Source: Saccharomycopsis fibuligera x Saccharomycopsis cf. fibuligera
Taxonomy: Eukaryota > Ascomycota > Saccharomycetes > Ascoideales > Saccharomycopsidaceae
DNA: 64,000 nucleotides
Reading direction: 5' to 3'
Assembly: GCA_001936135.1 (NCBI GenBank)
Contig: CP012819.1
Location: 620,001-684,000, forward strand
In this document: positions 1 through 13,500 of the stretch, piece after piece
How the letters are laid out: every line of letters starts with the position of its first letter
Numbering within the stretch: the stretch's first letter is position 1
Notes under the pieces: model-generated
The model's database searches: none
The model's input: only the letters and a program-made list of their open reading frames with translations
Told to the model about the DNA's origin: nothing
Position numbers and translations under genes: made by a program

Positions 1-1319
1 ACTGGACGCCGTTATTCGGCGCTCCGGGAAACACTAAATTACCCAAGCTCACTTGTCTGACGGCCGCGCGAGCATCGCGCGCTGGGTACAGCAGCGTCGT
101 ATATCCAGGAAGCGGTTGCGGCAGCCAGGACGCCGCAAGAGCGCAGAGGCGCTCACAGCAAAGCTGCTACGGTTACACAGCTCGCACAGTTTTGTCTCCG
201 CTGTGTTGTGGGGCGTGAGACACGACTGAAATTCGCAGTAAGCTAATGACGCGATGGGCCTTTTATCCTTTCGCGCCGCTGTTCTTGGCCGCGCAGTCTC
301 ATATTCTAGATTTCGACGTCAGGTTTGGTTTGGAACGGAGGACGTCCCAGCGGCCTGCCGTCGTCGCGGCGTCGGCACCAGGGCAATGTGTCTTGTTGCA
401 TATGCTGCGTCGCGTGCCATTCGCCGTGCCCGGTATGGCGGCGACATTAGCACCAGCCGTCGGGTCCCAGACAGCCTCCAGACGGCATCTTGGGATCGCT
501 AACGCTTGCTGCTTTGATGCGCTACAAGGCAAGGGCAGCGACTAGCGAGCGCCTCACGAGGACGTCCCGCGCGCGCAGGGGCGGTGGAACTCCAGTCGCA
601 CTGCCACAGGTCGTCGCACTGCCACAGGTCGCCGCACTAGCGCCTGCGTGTGGCGCGGCCGCCAGACCGCCAGGCCGCCAGGCCCCCAAACAGGAACCGC
701 CGGGGCGGGTCGACAGCATGTGCGCCGGTCACGTTCTCCTGAGTCGCTGGCGAGTCACACCGCGAGGAAGTCCGAATTACTCATCCGCGAACGCCGCTTA
801 CCGCTTACCGCTTACGGAGAGGGCAGTCTGACTCTTTCGCTTTGGCCTCTCTGTTTCCCACACTCTGTTCACTCTTCTTTGTGATGGATAAACTCAAAGC
901 ACACAATTCAAACGACACCACACAGCGCTCTCTTTGGTTTTTGGTTTTTGGTTTTTGGTTTTTGGTTCTTTCCAGCTGCTTTTCGGGCTCTTGACATATA
1001 TATTTCACAGCACCCTCTCCCTCTGCCTCCACGCATCCAAAGGTCCCTGCTGTTCTTTTATACCGCTCATTTCCGCACACGCATCCACCGCTTAAGATTT
1101 CCAAGCATAAGCTTTCGAGACTGATCCCGCTTCCGGAATTTTTCCTCTTTTTTTCACTTTTACTTTTTTTTACTTTTTTTTTTTCTTCGTTCGTGAACGT
1201 TTCGTCTCCCGAGAGAACATATTTGACTCAAGAGGCTCGCTGTGAATCATAATCTGGCTGGTCGCTGCCCTCGCAAGCTGTAACACACATATACTCCAGC
1301 TGCCACCAGAACGCGCAAA
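1..1319. other. GC-rich region upstream of HOM3
   Basis: No convincing gene. The first 830 bases are clearly richer in G+C than most of the window, and the short ORFs there lack start context and use CTG freely, unlike the real genes. Short direct repeats are visible: a 15-base unit repeated around 594-640, three CCGCTTA units near 793-814, and a TTTTTGG heptamer run at about 933-967. A TATATAT at 997-1003 and a Gcn4 site at 1224-1230 belong to the HOM3 promoter. Whether the GC-rich part ends an upstream gene or holds a non-coding RNA cannot be told, because the window starts here. Confidence 0.6.
1224..1230 (+). promoter_or_regulatory. Gcn4 site (TGACTCA) in HOM3 promoter
   Basis: A perfect TGACTCA lies 90 bases before the HOM3 start codon. 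Gcn4 binds this sequence to induce amino-acid biosynthesis genes, and HOM3 is a known Gcn4 target in Saccharomyces. Weaker relatives occur upstream (TGACTCG on the minus strand at 751-757, TGACTCT at 829-835). Function is inferred from sequence and gene identity. Confidence 0.7.
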
Positions 1320-2936
1320 ATGGCAAACTCGTCAAGCTCAACCGTCTCATTAAGCTCCCTTGCTGGCAACCATGGCTGGGTGATCCAGAAATTCGGTGGT
1401 ACCAGTGTTGGTAAGTTCCCCGAGAAAATTGTTGACGATGTTGTCTCCATGTACATAAACTCCAACAAGATCGCCGTCGTTTGCTCAGCTAGATCCTCAA
1501 ACACCAAGTCCGAAGGCACCACGTCGAGATTAATCCTTTCTGCTGATTTGGCCCTTGCTGGCAAAGACTACAAGTCCGTTATCAACCTAGTAAGAGAAGA
1601 CCACATCAACAACGCCAACTCGAAGATCAGAGACGACAAGATCAAGCAGCAATTGATCAGGCAAACCAACGAGCTTTGCGATCAGACCGAAACCCTATTG
1701 CATGCCTCTACCGTCATCGAGGAAATCTCTTACAAGACTTTAGACTCCATCATTTCCACCGGGGAAAGGCTCTCGTGTCTCTTTGTCGCTGCATTGATGA
1801 ACGACCGTGGCATTCCTGCCAAATTTGTTGATTTGTCTCTTGTGATACCCCCAGTCAAGTCCTCCGTCATTGATGCTCTCGACAGCAGCTCCAGCGACGT
1901 GAATTTGGATCAAGACTTCTACAACAACTTGGCCGCTAGCTTAGCCGATGCCGTCAGCAAAGCAGTCACCGAAGACGGTGTGGTCCCCGTCATTACCGGG
2001 TACTTTGGAGTGGTGCCTGGCGGGTTGCTCAACAACATTGGCCGTGGGTACACCGATTTATGCGCTGCCTTGGTCGCAGTTGGCCTCGTTGCCGAGGAGT
2101 TGCAAATCTGGAAAGAAGTGGACGGGATCTTCACTGCTGATCCAAGAAAGGTCAAGGGCGCAAGGTTATTGCCGACTGTGACTCCGGACGAAGCTGCTGA
2201 GTTGACCTACTATGGAAGTGAAGTCATCCACCCGTTCACCATGGAGCAAGTCATCAAGGCCAAAATTCCAATCAGAATCAAAAACGTGGAGAATCCATTG
2301 GGTAAAGGGACCATCATCTTTCCGGATGACATTGGCAGAAAAGGCGAAGCTACTCCACCTCACCCGCCAGTGGCTTCTGACTCTTTAGCATTGCACCATC
2401 TCTTCACTAAGAAGAAGACCCCAACAGCCGTCACTGCCAAGCATGATATCGTCGTCATCAACGTGCATTCCAACAAGAAGACGTTGTCGCACGGCTTCCT
2501 AGCAAACATATTTGCCATCTTGGACAAGTACAAGCTTGTGGTGGACTTGATCTCCACTTCCGAAGTGCACGTTTCCATGGCATTATACAACACCGAAGAC
2601 AACTTTAACAGTGATTTGCGCAAAGCAATGAAGGAGCTAAGCAAGATGGGCACAATTGATCTTGTGAAGAACTTGGCTATTGTTTCTCTTGTCGGTAAGC
2701 AAATGCGCCAGTTGATTGGCATTGCGGGCCATATGTTTGAGACTTTAGCTAAGGAGAAGATCAACATTGAAATGATCAGTCAGGGGGCCAACGAGATTAA
2801 TATCAGTTGTGTCGTGAATGAGTCCGATAGCTTGAAGGCCTTGCAGGCTATTCACAGAGACTTGTTGGATGAAAACTTGGAACTGAACTTGACCAACGAC
2901 AGGCTTGCCAAGTTAAAATTGGAGAACGAAAGTTAA
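1320..2936 (+). CDS. HOM3: Aspartate kinase (aspartokinase)
   Basis: The 538-residue product phosphorylates L-aspartate, the first step towards threonine, methionine and homoserine in the cytosol. The amino-acid kinase domain opens with KFGGTSVG at residues 24-31, followed by GRGYTDL and the motif EVDGIFTADPRKV. The C-terminal third carries paired ACT regulatory domains, with LVVDLISTSEVHVSMAL and NIEMISQGANEINISCV, which in this family bind threonine for feedback inhibition. Similarity to Saccharomyces Hom3 (527 aa) runs end to end, so the gene looks intact. The ATG at 1320 is chosen because KFGGTSVG begins just after a short variable leader, as in the family. Only one CTG codon is seen, near the C-terminus. 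A Gcn4 site lies 90 bases upstream and a perfect hairpin lies in the 3' region. Confidence 0.97.
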   Translation: MANSSSSTVSLSSLAGNHGWVIQKFGGTSVGKFPEKIVDDVVSMYINSNKIAVVCSARSSNTKSEGTTSRLILSADLALAGKDYKSVINLVREDHINNANSKIRDDKIKQQLIRQTNELCDQTETLLHASTVIEEISYKTLDSIISTGERLSCLFVAALMNDRGIPAKFVDLSLVIPPVKSSVIDALDSSSSDVNLDQDFYNNLAASLADAVSKAVTEDGVVPVITGYFGVVPGGLLNNIGRGYTDLCAALVAVGLVAEELQIWKEVDGIFTADPRKVKGARLLPTVTPDEAAELTYYGSEVIHPFTMEQVIKAKIPIRIKNVENPLGKGTIIFPDDIGRKGEATPPHPPVASDSLALHHLFTKKKTPTAVTAKHDIVVINVHSNKKTLSHGFLANIFAILDKYKLVVDLISTSEVHVSMALYNTEDNFNSDLRKAMKELSKMGTIDLVKNLAIVSLVGKQMRQLIGIAGHMFETLAKEKINIEMISQGANEINISCVVNESDSLKALQAIHRDLLDENLELNLTNDRLAKLKLENES

Positions 2937-4501
2937 TTGCTATGATTACTTTCCCCCTGCCCCGTAGTTTACACACTCACTACTGCTAGTTCATTTGCTA
3001 TAGTGATAAAACACCATCCAAAGACACGTTTTATCACTATATTTCTTTTTTGTTTCTTTTGTTTTTCTTTTTTCTTTTAGTCTCTCTCTATATACTTCTG
3101 CATATTCGTTTTTCATGCGCAAAGGACTTTTCGATTCGTTAGTTGTTACTTCATTAGTTTGCCTGGCTTGTTAACTCTCTGGCTTGTTGGTTTGTTGGTC
3201 TGTTGTCGTTTTGGTTTTGGGTTTTCTGTTTTCCCTATTTTTTATCATACATTCCTCCTCCAATAGAATTTTGCCTTTTGAGTCGTAATTCTTTAGCTCT
3301 TGGGTTGCAAAAGAGAAAAAAATATCTTAAATTGAATTGAAAGGAAATTCAAATAAACTTGTAGTGACTAACTGATCGCCTGTTTAGCTTTTTTTACAAT
3401 AAAGAAAGATACTTAATGCAAAAAGTTATATGCCAAAAGAACATAAGATGAGACAATACCACCGAGCTGAGTTTGCGAAAGAATTAACATAATACCCAAA
3501 GCATATGTAGGCAGATACAGCTACATCGAAGCGTGTTTTTTTTTTTTTGATCAAGTCAATTTCTTCAAGCTTTTTGCTGGAAATCAAAACTTCGATTAAT
3601 TTGTGGCACTGGACTTTTCTTTTTTTCGGTTAAGAGCTTCTGTTTACTTAGTAGTGAGCAACTGACATTACTAGTTCCATTAAAGAAGTTGATATAGTTT
3701 ATAGGCTTTGGGGTTCTCGAAGGGGGTGGAAAAAGTTGAATAGTTGAGACAAGCTAATTTTCAACAAGTCCCTACCCATTTTTTTTCCTAATTTCCAGTA
3801 TTAAGATAAATATACACTGTTTACGTTCAAGAGAAACACTATAACCACTAAGGAAAGGATGTCTTGACCAGATTGCTGATGTTGGACAGAATATGCGCTT
3901 CCACTTATGTAACAGCTGACTAAGAACAGTCGCGATTTGCTCGATTGCAGTTTCCTGTTTTTTTCCAAAAGAACATAAAAAAAATAAAAAATAAAGAAAA
4001 ACAGTGAAAGAACCGCTCCAGTTGTACATTTATATCTTCAAAGCTTTCGGAACTTACAATTTAGTAATCAACTGGTGTTACTGCTAGCTTAGCACTTGCC
4101 GCACTTTATCCCAACAATACGTCCTGTCCTGTTGTGACTAAGGGAAACGAGGGCCCCTATTATTTATCAGCCATCATCTATATTCCAATCAATCAATCCA
4201 TCAGTATCATCATCATCATCATCATAAAGGCAGTGCTGGAAGTAAAGGCAAAATTATATAGGAAAGCCAGCTAGAGCTCTTGTGCAGTTCAATTCAATTC
4301 AGCTCAATTACAAATCCTACAGCCGTAACTAACAACACAGTTTATACCAAGCGCGTGAAACTTTTTTTCAATCAAGAACATTTAGGCGCGTAAAGTGCAT
4401 GGAATCATTCAGACGTACTCTGAAATTTTCATTAAATTATCATAATAATAACACTATCATAAAAATAACACTATCAAGTTGATTGATTGTATGCAAAAAT
4501 C
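2937..4501. other. Intergenic region HOM3-TRA1
   Basis: No gene supported. It holds a perfect 14-bp hairpin at 2999-3041 just after HOM3, several T-rich stretches, and a (TCA/ATC)n microsatellite near 4203-4225 ahead of TRA1. A minus-strand ORF at 3772-4029 is AT-rich, hydrophobic and unlike a protein family I know, so it is treated as chance. Confidence 0.6.
2999..3041 (+). repeat. Perfect 14-bp inverted repeat in the HOM3 3' region
   Basis: TATAGTGATAAAAC at 2999-3012 is the exact reverse complement of GTTTTATCACTATA at 3028-3041, with a 15-base loop. It begins 63 bases after the HOM3 stop codon and is followed by T-rich sequence, so it should lie in the 3' UTR. It could fold as a hairpin in the message or be a dyad protein-binding site; the sequence alone does not decide. 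Confidence 0.75.
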
Positions 4502-7500
4502 ATGGGTTACGTTGTTCAGATTGATGATTTTGCCGAGAAACTATCCAGCGATGCAAGCTATCAATCAAAACACGCTGTGCTAGCTGAACTCTGCGATATT
4601 GTTGAGTCCTTCTCAGGGTCTCGGGAATATGCTTATTTCCTTGAAAAATTGATTCCAGTGTTTACTATTCTTCTCAATGATGTATCTGTGAGTTTCATCA
4701 GCTCTTCTCCCGAGAATAAGATCAGAAACTCTATCTTGGAAACTCTACATCGATTGGTCTTAAATGATACCTTTAAGCCATATTCCGTTGACGTGCTAGA
4801 CATAATTGTCCGCACTTTGAAATATGAAAATGAGGATAATGGTGTGTTATGTATAAAAATAATAACTAGTATTCACAAATCATACAAAAATGATTTGGTG
4901 AATAAAGTTCAAGAATTCATCAATATCATTTACGAGATTTATTCAAATTCACCCGACATGGTTCATAAATACTTCAATGATCAAAGCGAATCAGTAGCAT
5001 TAAATAACCAGAGCGATAATAATGCTAGCAGTGGCGACAATACTCAGATTACTTCCACTAGTACAGAGAATACCTCCAATGCCAGTACAACTACCCTTGC
5101 CGAGTTGGGAGAAAGCGATGATCTTCATTCAATTTCTAGTGGCGAAGAACTACTGTCGAAGCGTGAACTATTACATACCATGCATTCATTCAAAACACTA
5201 TCAGAATGCCCAATTACCATGGTATCTATACTATCATCATATAAACAGCTAGTCAGCAAAGTGCTTGTGGATTTCATACCCAAGATAATTAGTCTTCTAC
5301 AATTAGAAGTGGAAAGTCAAAGACAAGAGCGTCAACAAGCAGAATCTAACGGCAAACTATATACCTCGGTGTCACCAAAAATTAAAAACAGAACCCTATA
5401 TGGTGAATTTATAGTCAGTCAAGTCAAGGCAACTTCCTTCCTAGCTTACATATTCATTAGAGACTATTCGCCTAATTTTTTTGCCAAATATCATCAAATC
5501 ATTCCAGACTTGATTACGAGATTATTGCAAGATTGTCCATCAGAGCTTTCTGCTGCTAAAAAGGAATTGCTTCATGCTACCCGTCATATATTATCTACGC
5601 CCTATAAGTCAATTTTCTTACCTAAGTTGGACTTACTTTTTAATGAAAAAATTCTTCTTGGTGATGGATTGACCAGTCGCGAAACCTTGAGGCCATTGGC
5701 TTACAGTACGATTGCCGATTTTATTCACAACATCAGAGCTGAATTGACTCCCCAGCAGCTTTGGAAGGCGGTGCTTATGTTTTGTCGAATCTTGCAGGAT
5801 TCCTCCCTAGCTGTAAATGTGTCCTTGATGTGTGCCAAGCTACTATTGAATTTACTTGAAAGAGTTACTAAATTGCCAACTTCAGAATCCAGAAAATTGT
5901 ACATGATTATAATTGAAGCATTCTGTAAAAGGTTTACTAGTCTAAATCACAAGTTTGAGTTTTTTCTTAAGCAGCACAAAGAGTTTGAGAAGAAAAGAGA
6001 GGAACTTGAGGCTAAGCAGGCGCTGTTTAATCAAGCTAATAATAGTAAGCTACCGCCAAATCCATTGCTTGAAGAAGAAGCAACTATTTTAGACGAGGAA
6101 GATGACCTTAATATCGAGGCAATTATCGCTAAAGAGTGCAAGAATGCTGGTAATAATAAGCAAGAAGTACATGCTGGCCAGCAACAAGATGTGGAAATGA
6201 AGGATGTTGATCAAGTGGAAAAAACCAAAGGTCAGGCAAATGATAGAAGTAATAATGACAATTTATCGATATATGATCTTGAATTGGCATATCCAATCCA
6301 AATATCGAAGCCACCAGCTAATGACCCACTAAAGGATATCAAGTATCTCGTCAGAAACTTAATGAATTACTTGAAACCAGTAGTGGTGCATCTAAGGTAC
6401 ACCAATCCACCATCTCCATCTGAGGACTACAATCAACAAGTATGGGAAAGTGTGGCTAGAGATTTTTCCCTTGAAGAATTAAATATTTTCAAGGACCTTT
6501 TTAGGGAATCTATTCTTTGTATACGATTTTTCCAGGCCGATAAAGTTTCCCAGAACTCTAACAAGGCCAATGAGAAGCTTACTTTTGATATTAGATCACC
6601 AAATATTCCAATAACCGCTACTAAGGAAGAAAAAGAGTTAATGGAGTCATTATCTATTATATACATGAAGATTGACCCATCCATATTCAATGAAATCATG
6701 CAGTCACAATTTGCTTTTTTAGTGGAGCAAATGAATAGCAATCCTGCACTATTGCATATCCCTCATTTTTTTCTAAGCAACGAAACAATATCAGGAAATT
6801 TTATGGGAATATTAATTGATTATTTGAAACAGAGATTAGATAAGTTGGGAAATTTGGATTCAATAAGCGCACATATTATGCTTAGACTATTTAAGCTTTT
6901 CTTGCTTTCTTTAAACTTATACCCTTCGCAAAATGAAGGAGTACTACTTCCGCATTTGAATGACTTGATTTTGAAGTCTTTGCAACTCTCTACCAGAGCT
7001 AAAGAACCGTTGATTTATTTTTATTTTATCAGAATCTTGTTCAAGAGTATTGGTGGTGGAAGATTTGAAAAATTATATAAAGAAGTAATGCCGCTTATGC
7101 AAAAACTCTTGGAGTCATTGAATAAGCTCATTGAATCGGCTAGAACTCCTCAAGAAAGAGATATCTGTATTGAATTATGCTTATCAATACCGGTCAGATT
7201 GAGTAAGCTTGTTTCAATGTTGCATTATTTAATGAGACCGCTCGTTTTGGCTCTCAATGGGTCCCAAGATTTGGTCACGCAAGGTCTCAGAACTTTGGAG
7301 CTTTGCGTGGATAATCTTAACGCTAACTACTTTGATCCAATAATTCAGCCCGTCATTGATGATGTAATGAAAGCATTGTGGAAACATTTGAAACCATTGC
7401 CATATTTTTATTTGCATAGCCATACTGCAGTGAGAATTTTGGGGAAGTTGGGTGGTAGAAATCGAAGTTTTATTAAGCCTCCAACTGATTTGGAAGCAGA

Positions 7501-10500
7501 ATCTGTATTAAATCAAAAAGTGGAAGCGCATTTCAATATTAAAGGGTTACCAAACAACTCATTAATTTCCATTAGTTCTGGTATCAATGCAGCTATTAGC
7601 ATATTAGAAGATCCAAGATTGAATTCCAGCATGAAATTGACTGTCCATTATCGTGTCAATGCTTTCAAGTATCTTTCATCAGTTTTGCAGCTTATGATTG
7701 ATGCTCAAGATGTTCCGGAAAACTATCAACTTTTGATCGAATCGGCAACTGAAATGTTATTGAAAGAAGAACAGCTCGATGATATACCAATTGCTAATGA
7801 AACAATCAAGGATCCAAGGAAATTTTCCAACGAGGAACAACTTGCGGAAAGATTGTTAAAAGCAATTTTCTTTAGTGCAGGAATTGAAGAAGTCAAAGAT
7901 GAAGTGAATGAGTTGATTGCTAATTTATGCAACCATTTCACTCAACTTTACATTGGCAAAAACTTGATTAGAAAAATCAAACATGGCAGAAGTTTTGCCG
8001 TACATCATGGCGAAGGAAAAGTCTACTTTGACGCTGGAATTTTGTTCAATGTTATTACTTATGCTTTAAGTAGTCTTTTCCCTGAAGTTAGGGAAGCTGC
8101 AATCAATGCTATAAAGCAAGTTTCTGAGACTTGTTTGATCATCTTCGGATCAAAAGAAGCTAGCCTCAAGTTTGGCCTCTACTCTTCACTAGTAGCAATT
8201 TTCTTCCATTCATGCTACGACGAACTTTATTATAATAAGCTTGGTGGTGTTATGGGGTTGAATGTCATGGTGAATGATCTTAATATTCCTGTGGAATGGT
8301 TTGCCAAATACCAGCATGAATTGGTACGGGCATTGTTTTTTGTTTTGAGAGACACGCCAAATATAATACCTGCTCTTGTTGTGGATATGTCAAAAGAATT
8401 AATCATCAAAATAGTCCAAGGCTGCAACAATGAGGCTAAATCTTTCGAAGAATTGCCTACTGAAATGGTTAGCTCCTTGGTGTATGACCTTGCTAGTTCT
8501 AATCCACTAGTGAGAAGAACATCACAAGAAGCTCTCCATATCTTGTCCGAGATAACCAAAGTTTCTAAAATTGATTTGATTTCGCCATGTAAAACCGTAT
8601 TATTGAATCCCATTTTTGCTAAACCGTTGCGTGCTTTGCCATTTCCTATGCAAATTGGTCACATCGAAGCAATCACGTACTGGCTCGGGTTACCGCACAA
8701 AGAGGCAGAATTTAATGATGAAATGCAACGTCTTTTGCTTGAAGTTGTCAGCTTAGTGGAGGCAGAGGATTCCATGTTGACTAGTTCCGATCGGCTTATC
8801 GATTTTGACACCAGAGAACAACTTACTGAATTGCGTGTTGTGTGCATAAAACTATTAACAATTGCGTTATCCAAGCCAGAGTACACAATGACTCAGCCCG
8901 GATTAACCAGATTGCGGATCTTAGCCATTTTTTTCAAAACCTTGGCAGCTTCAGAGAAGGCAATTGTTGATGCGTCGCATGTTGGATTACGTTCTGCCCT
9001 TGCTCAGAATAGTAAGCTTCCTAGAGAGTTGTTACAGAATGGGCTTAGACCAATGTTGATGAATCTTTCAGATTATCGAAAGCTTACTGTTTCCAACTTA
9101 GAGACACTAGCCAGGTTACTTGTTGTTTTGGTGAATTATTTTAAAGTTGAAATTGGTAAAAAATTACTTGATCACTTGAACTCATGGGCCATGCCGGCGT
9201 TATTGCATCAAATCGCCGGATATGATCTTTCAAATAACAAGGTAATGCAAATTATTAATGCAATATTCAATATTTTCCATCTCTTGCCTGCGAAAGCTCA
9301 TGTGTTTATACCTGATGTTTTGCAAACTTTGGAAAAAATTGAGTCAAATTTGAGAAGAGTTGATAGCTCATCTTGCCGGCCGCCGGTGGCCAAATTTATT
9401 GATAAGTATGCTAATGAAGCTTCAGAATACTTTGCTGGACAGTTTCTGTCTCGCAAAATGCAGTCATTGCATGCTTATTTTGTTGAAGAATGCCCCAAAT
9501 TGAAAGAAACTACGAAGGCCAATATCAGCAAGTTCTTGAACTTGTTGATCAACGAGCAAAACTTTTATGACAAGGTTATAAAATTTTCTAATTTCGTCGA
9601 TTTGGCTATGGCTGTATCTTTAGACAGCGACCAATGGTTCAAAAAGCAAGGCGATGTTTTGATCAAGTTGTTTGACGTCAGTAAGGGCATTGTCGAGAAG
9701 TATTCTCAGGATCCTCATAATCAAGCATACCATTTCCAATTGTTGCATTCAATGGATAAATTGCAAAAATTGATTGTCAAGTTTTTCCATGTATCTGGAG
9801 ATGATACACTTTTGATTTCATTGATTGATGCATTAAATGCGTACAATGTGCCTAATACGACAACTCTTGACGATTTCATCATGGATAGTATCGTCAGGTC
9901 CAGAGATGTGAAGCAGCGCCAAAAGTATTTGGCTAGATGTATTGAGTTGGTTACTGAGAATCAATACAGTGTACCGACTAAAGTTTACATTCTCAAGCAA
10001 ATCTTCAACCCGATTTTGCTATTCGAGCAATTAGGCAAAGGTAGCATCAAAACGTTGTTTAAAACTGATGATGAGGATAAAGCAGCACCAGAATGGCTAG
10101 CTTTGCTACATAGCAGAATATGGAAATCAACTAGCGCCACAATAACAAACCATACTGCTGGTGAAGTTGATAGCTATAGATTTGAACTTCTTCAATTGAC
10201 CTCCATTTTACTAAAGTATAATCCCGGCTCTCTTGAAAGCTTGAGAAAAGATGTTATCAAGTTTAGTTGGAATTTCATGAAACTCGATGATACGTTGACC
10301 AAGTATGCTGCATACATGGTGACCTGCTATTTCATACACGCTTATGACACACATGTTAAAATCACAACTCACATGTTTTTTGCATTACTCAGAGCTAATA
10401 ATATCGATTCAAGATACATTGTCAAACTGTCATTGGATTTACTTGCAGAAGTAATGCCAACCCGTATGAGTAAATGTGATGAGGAAGGTTCTTGGTTGAA

Positions 10501-13500
10501 ATGGCCAAGAAGAGTTATTTCAGAAAACGGATTTTTGATCAACAATATTTTTAATGTTTACAGATTTATTGTGCAACATGGGGACTTGTTTTTTGATGCA
10601 AGAGATCACTTTATTCCTAATGCTATCACTGCTATGGGTAAATTGACTTTGTTGCCAAATCTGTCAGTTGATAATCAAACTTTGGCTATTGAGTTATCTG
10701 AATTGATCCTTAATTGGGAAAAGAAAGCATTTGTGGTGAAGAATGAAGTTGCAAAGCAAGAAGGGACAGAGAAACAAAGTTCTTCTTTCTCTTCGAATAG
10801 TGATTCTCTTCTTGATTATAATATTCCTTTGGGACAAAAAGAAGCATTTGTAACTTTTTTGGTTCGATACATTTGTATCAGCACCCAAAGGGCTTCTTCT
10901 AATGAGTTGGGTAGAAGAGCATTAGCTGTTCTTTATGAGATTTTGAGTCCAAACTATTGGCCAGATGTTTCTGTAAAGTTGGCTTTTTTTGAAAAATTTT
11001 TGATTAATACAGATTTAAGCAGTGGCAACATTAATTTGCTAGGATACTGCTGGAACGCGCTTGAGGTTTTGGGTGTTGCTTTGGAACATAAGAGCTCAGA
11101 ATGGATAGTTGGAAATATAACCGCATTGCAGACGTTATTGGAAAAGTGTATCAGAACTTTCAATCATGACATTCAAGAAGTTTTGCAAAGGGTTCTCAGA
11201 ATAATATTGAAGGCGGTCAACGACGAAACTAATGAAGAGGCTGAGTCAGAAGAAATAAAAAATTTTATGACTTTATTAATTACTGTGATTTCGGAGGACT
11301 TGAGCAATACTTCTTCATTGTCTGCTGGTATCACATTGTTTTCCACGCTTGCGGTTTACAAGCCAGTTAAACTTAATCCTCTCATTCCGAGCATGATAAA
11401 AACTTTTGGGAAACTATGTAAGGATCACGTTACGATTATGAGCCAGAAACATTCTCCAGAAAACAGTTCGCAGGTAGAGGACGAGGCCAAAATGACTTCT
11501 AAATTGCTTAGCAAAATACTTGATTTTGCTACTATGAGAATTGCATTTTTTGGTGATCATAGACGCATATTTTTATCAATTTTGGCCCAGTTTATCGAAC
11601 GTCTGTATGATAAGGATTTACTCAAGCATATTATCAATGTGGTTTATAAATGGATTTTTTCCAACCCAAGTCCATACCCTACACATAAAGAAAAAGCAGC
11701 CATTTTGCTAAAAATGATGGGTTTTGAATCAAGAAGAGAAATACCAGTTGCATTATCTAAAAAGTATTTAAAAATTATTATCAAGATTTTTGAAGATAGA
11801 TCAGAACAGACTACAGATCTTACCATGAGATTAGAGCATGCTTTTTTGATTGGGACACGGTTTGTCGATGTTGGTATCAGGCAGCGATTTATGTCAATAC
11901 TAGATAATAGTCTACCACAAAACATCAAGGATAGATTATACTACGTTATCAAAGAACAAAATTGGGAAGACCTTGCAGATTTTCCATGGTTGATTCAAGC
12001 TCTTGAGTTGTTATTTGGTGCTTTCGACGCAGAACACAATGTAAAGTTGTCTAGTAAAGAGTACAAGTTTGCACCATTAGGCTATATTGGCGAGTTGGTG
12101 GACTCTAAGAGTCGTGCTAAACAGCCAAAAAACGAGCAGCTTACACAGTTTTTGGGAAACCATAAAAAGTTCTTGCAGCAGGCGAACTCGATTCAAGCTA
12201 GAGATATTATCAATCCACTCATTGAAGTTCTTCGAAATGATGTTAACAGTATTAATTTGACATGGACAGAAGTATTCCCTGTTACTTATAAATGCATTGC
12301 TGAAAGTGAAAGACCAGATTTTGTCAATTCCTTCACGTCATTACTTTCCAAGGAGTATCACTTGAGGCAGGTTAACAATAAGCTTAACGGAATCCAGGTA
12401 CTACTTGCATCTGCTGCTAAGTGTGAGGGCCTCAATATTCCTCCACATCTTTCAAAGTATTTGGGGACGACATTTGGTGCTTACTATTTTGCAATGCAAA
12501 ATTTGGAAAAGAATGCTTCTGCCTCTGGTATTGGTAGTATTTCTGGAGATGAAGAAGCACAAGATGCTTTGCTAGAAGTTTACACAGCTATTGACGACAA
12601 AGATATGTTTTATGGTTTATGGAGAAGAAGAGCCAAGTATTCATTGACCAATAGTGCATTATCTTATGAGCAAATTGGAATGTGCGATATGGCGATGCGA
12701 TACTATGAACATGCACAGATCAAGACAAGAACCAGCACATTGCCGTATAGCGAGTCTGAATATGCGCTTTGGGAGGATAATTGGATTTCTTGTGCTGAAA
12801 AGTTGCAGCATTGGGATATCCTTACTGAGCTTGCTAAGCATGAAAACTATACTGATTTACTTTTGGAGTGTGGATGGCGTGTTGCTAATTGGAATGATGA
12901 TAAAGAACCACTAGAACAGTCGGTAAAAACTGTCATTGATGTGCCAACGCCAAGACGTCAAACTTTTCAAACATTCTTGTGTCTTCAGGATTTTGCTCAG
13001 CAAAAGAAGTCTCTTAATGACGTGCTTAAACTTTGTGATGAAGGTGTCCAGCTTTCTTTGAAAAAATGGGCTGCGCTTCCAACAAGATTTACCAATGCTC
13101 ATACTTCAATGCTTCATGTATTTCAACAGTATGTTGAATTTACTGAAGCAAGTCAAATTTATTCTCTGTTGGTTACTACCAACACTCAAAATATTGAAGT
13201 GAAGCTGCAAGAACTAAAAAGAGTATTGCAAGCATGGCGTGAAAGATTACCTAATGTTTGGGATGATATCAACGTTTGGAATGATCTTATTGTTTGGCGT
13301 CAACATTTCTTCCAGCTTGTAAATAACATATACATTCCATTTTTACAAACTGGAAAGGCAAATACCTACTCTCAAGTCTATTGTGGCTATCATGAAACTG
13401 CTTGTGTGATCAACAGATTCGCTCACGTGTCGAGAAAACATGGTCTTGATGATGTCTGTATTCAACAGTTAAACAAAATTTACAATTTGCCAAACATTGA

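Noticed and set aside
246-1104. Several ORFs of 65-113 codons on both strands in the GC-rich left end
   Set aside because: They overlap one another, include CTG often, and have no family resemblance; GC-rich DNA has few stop codons by chance.
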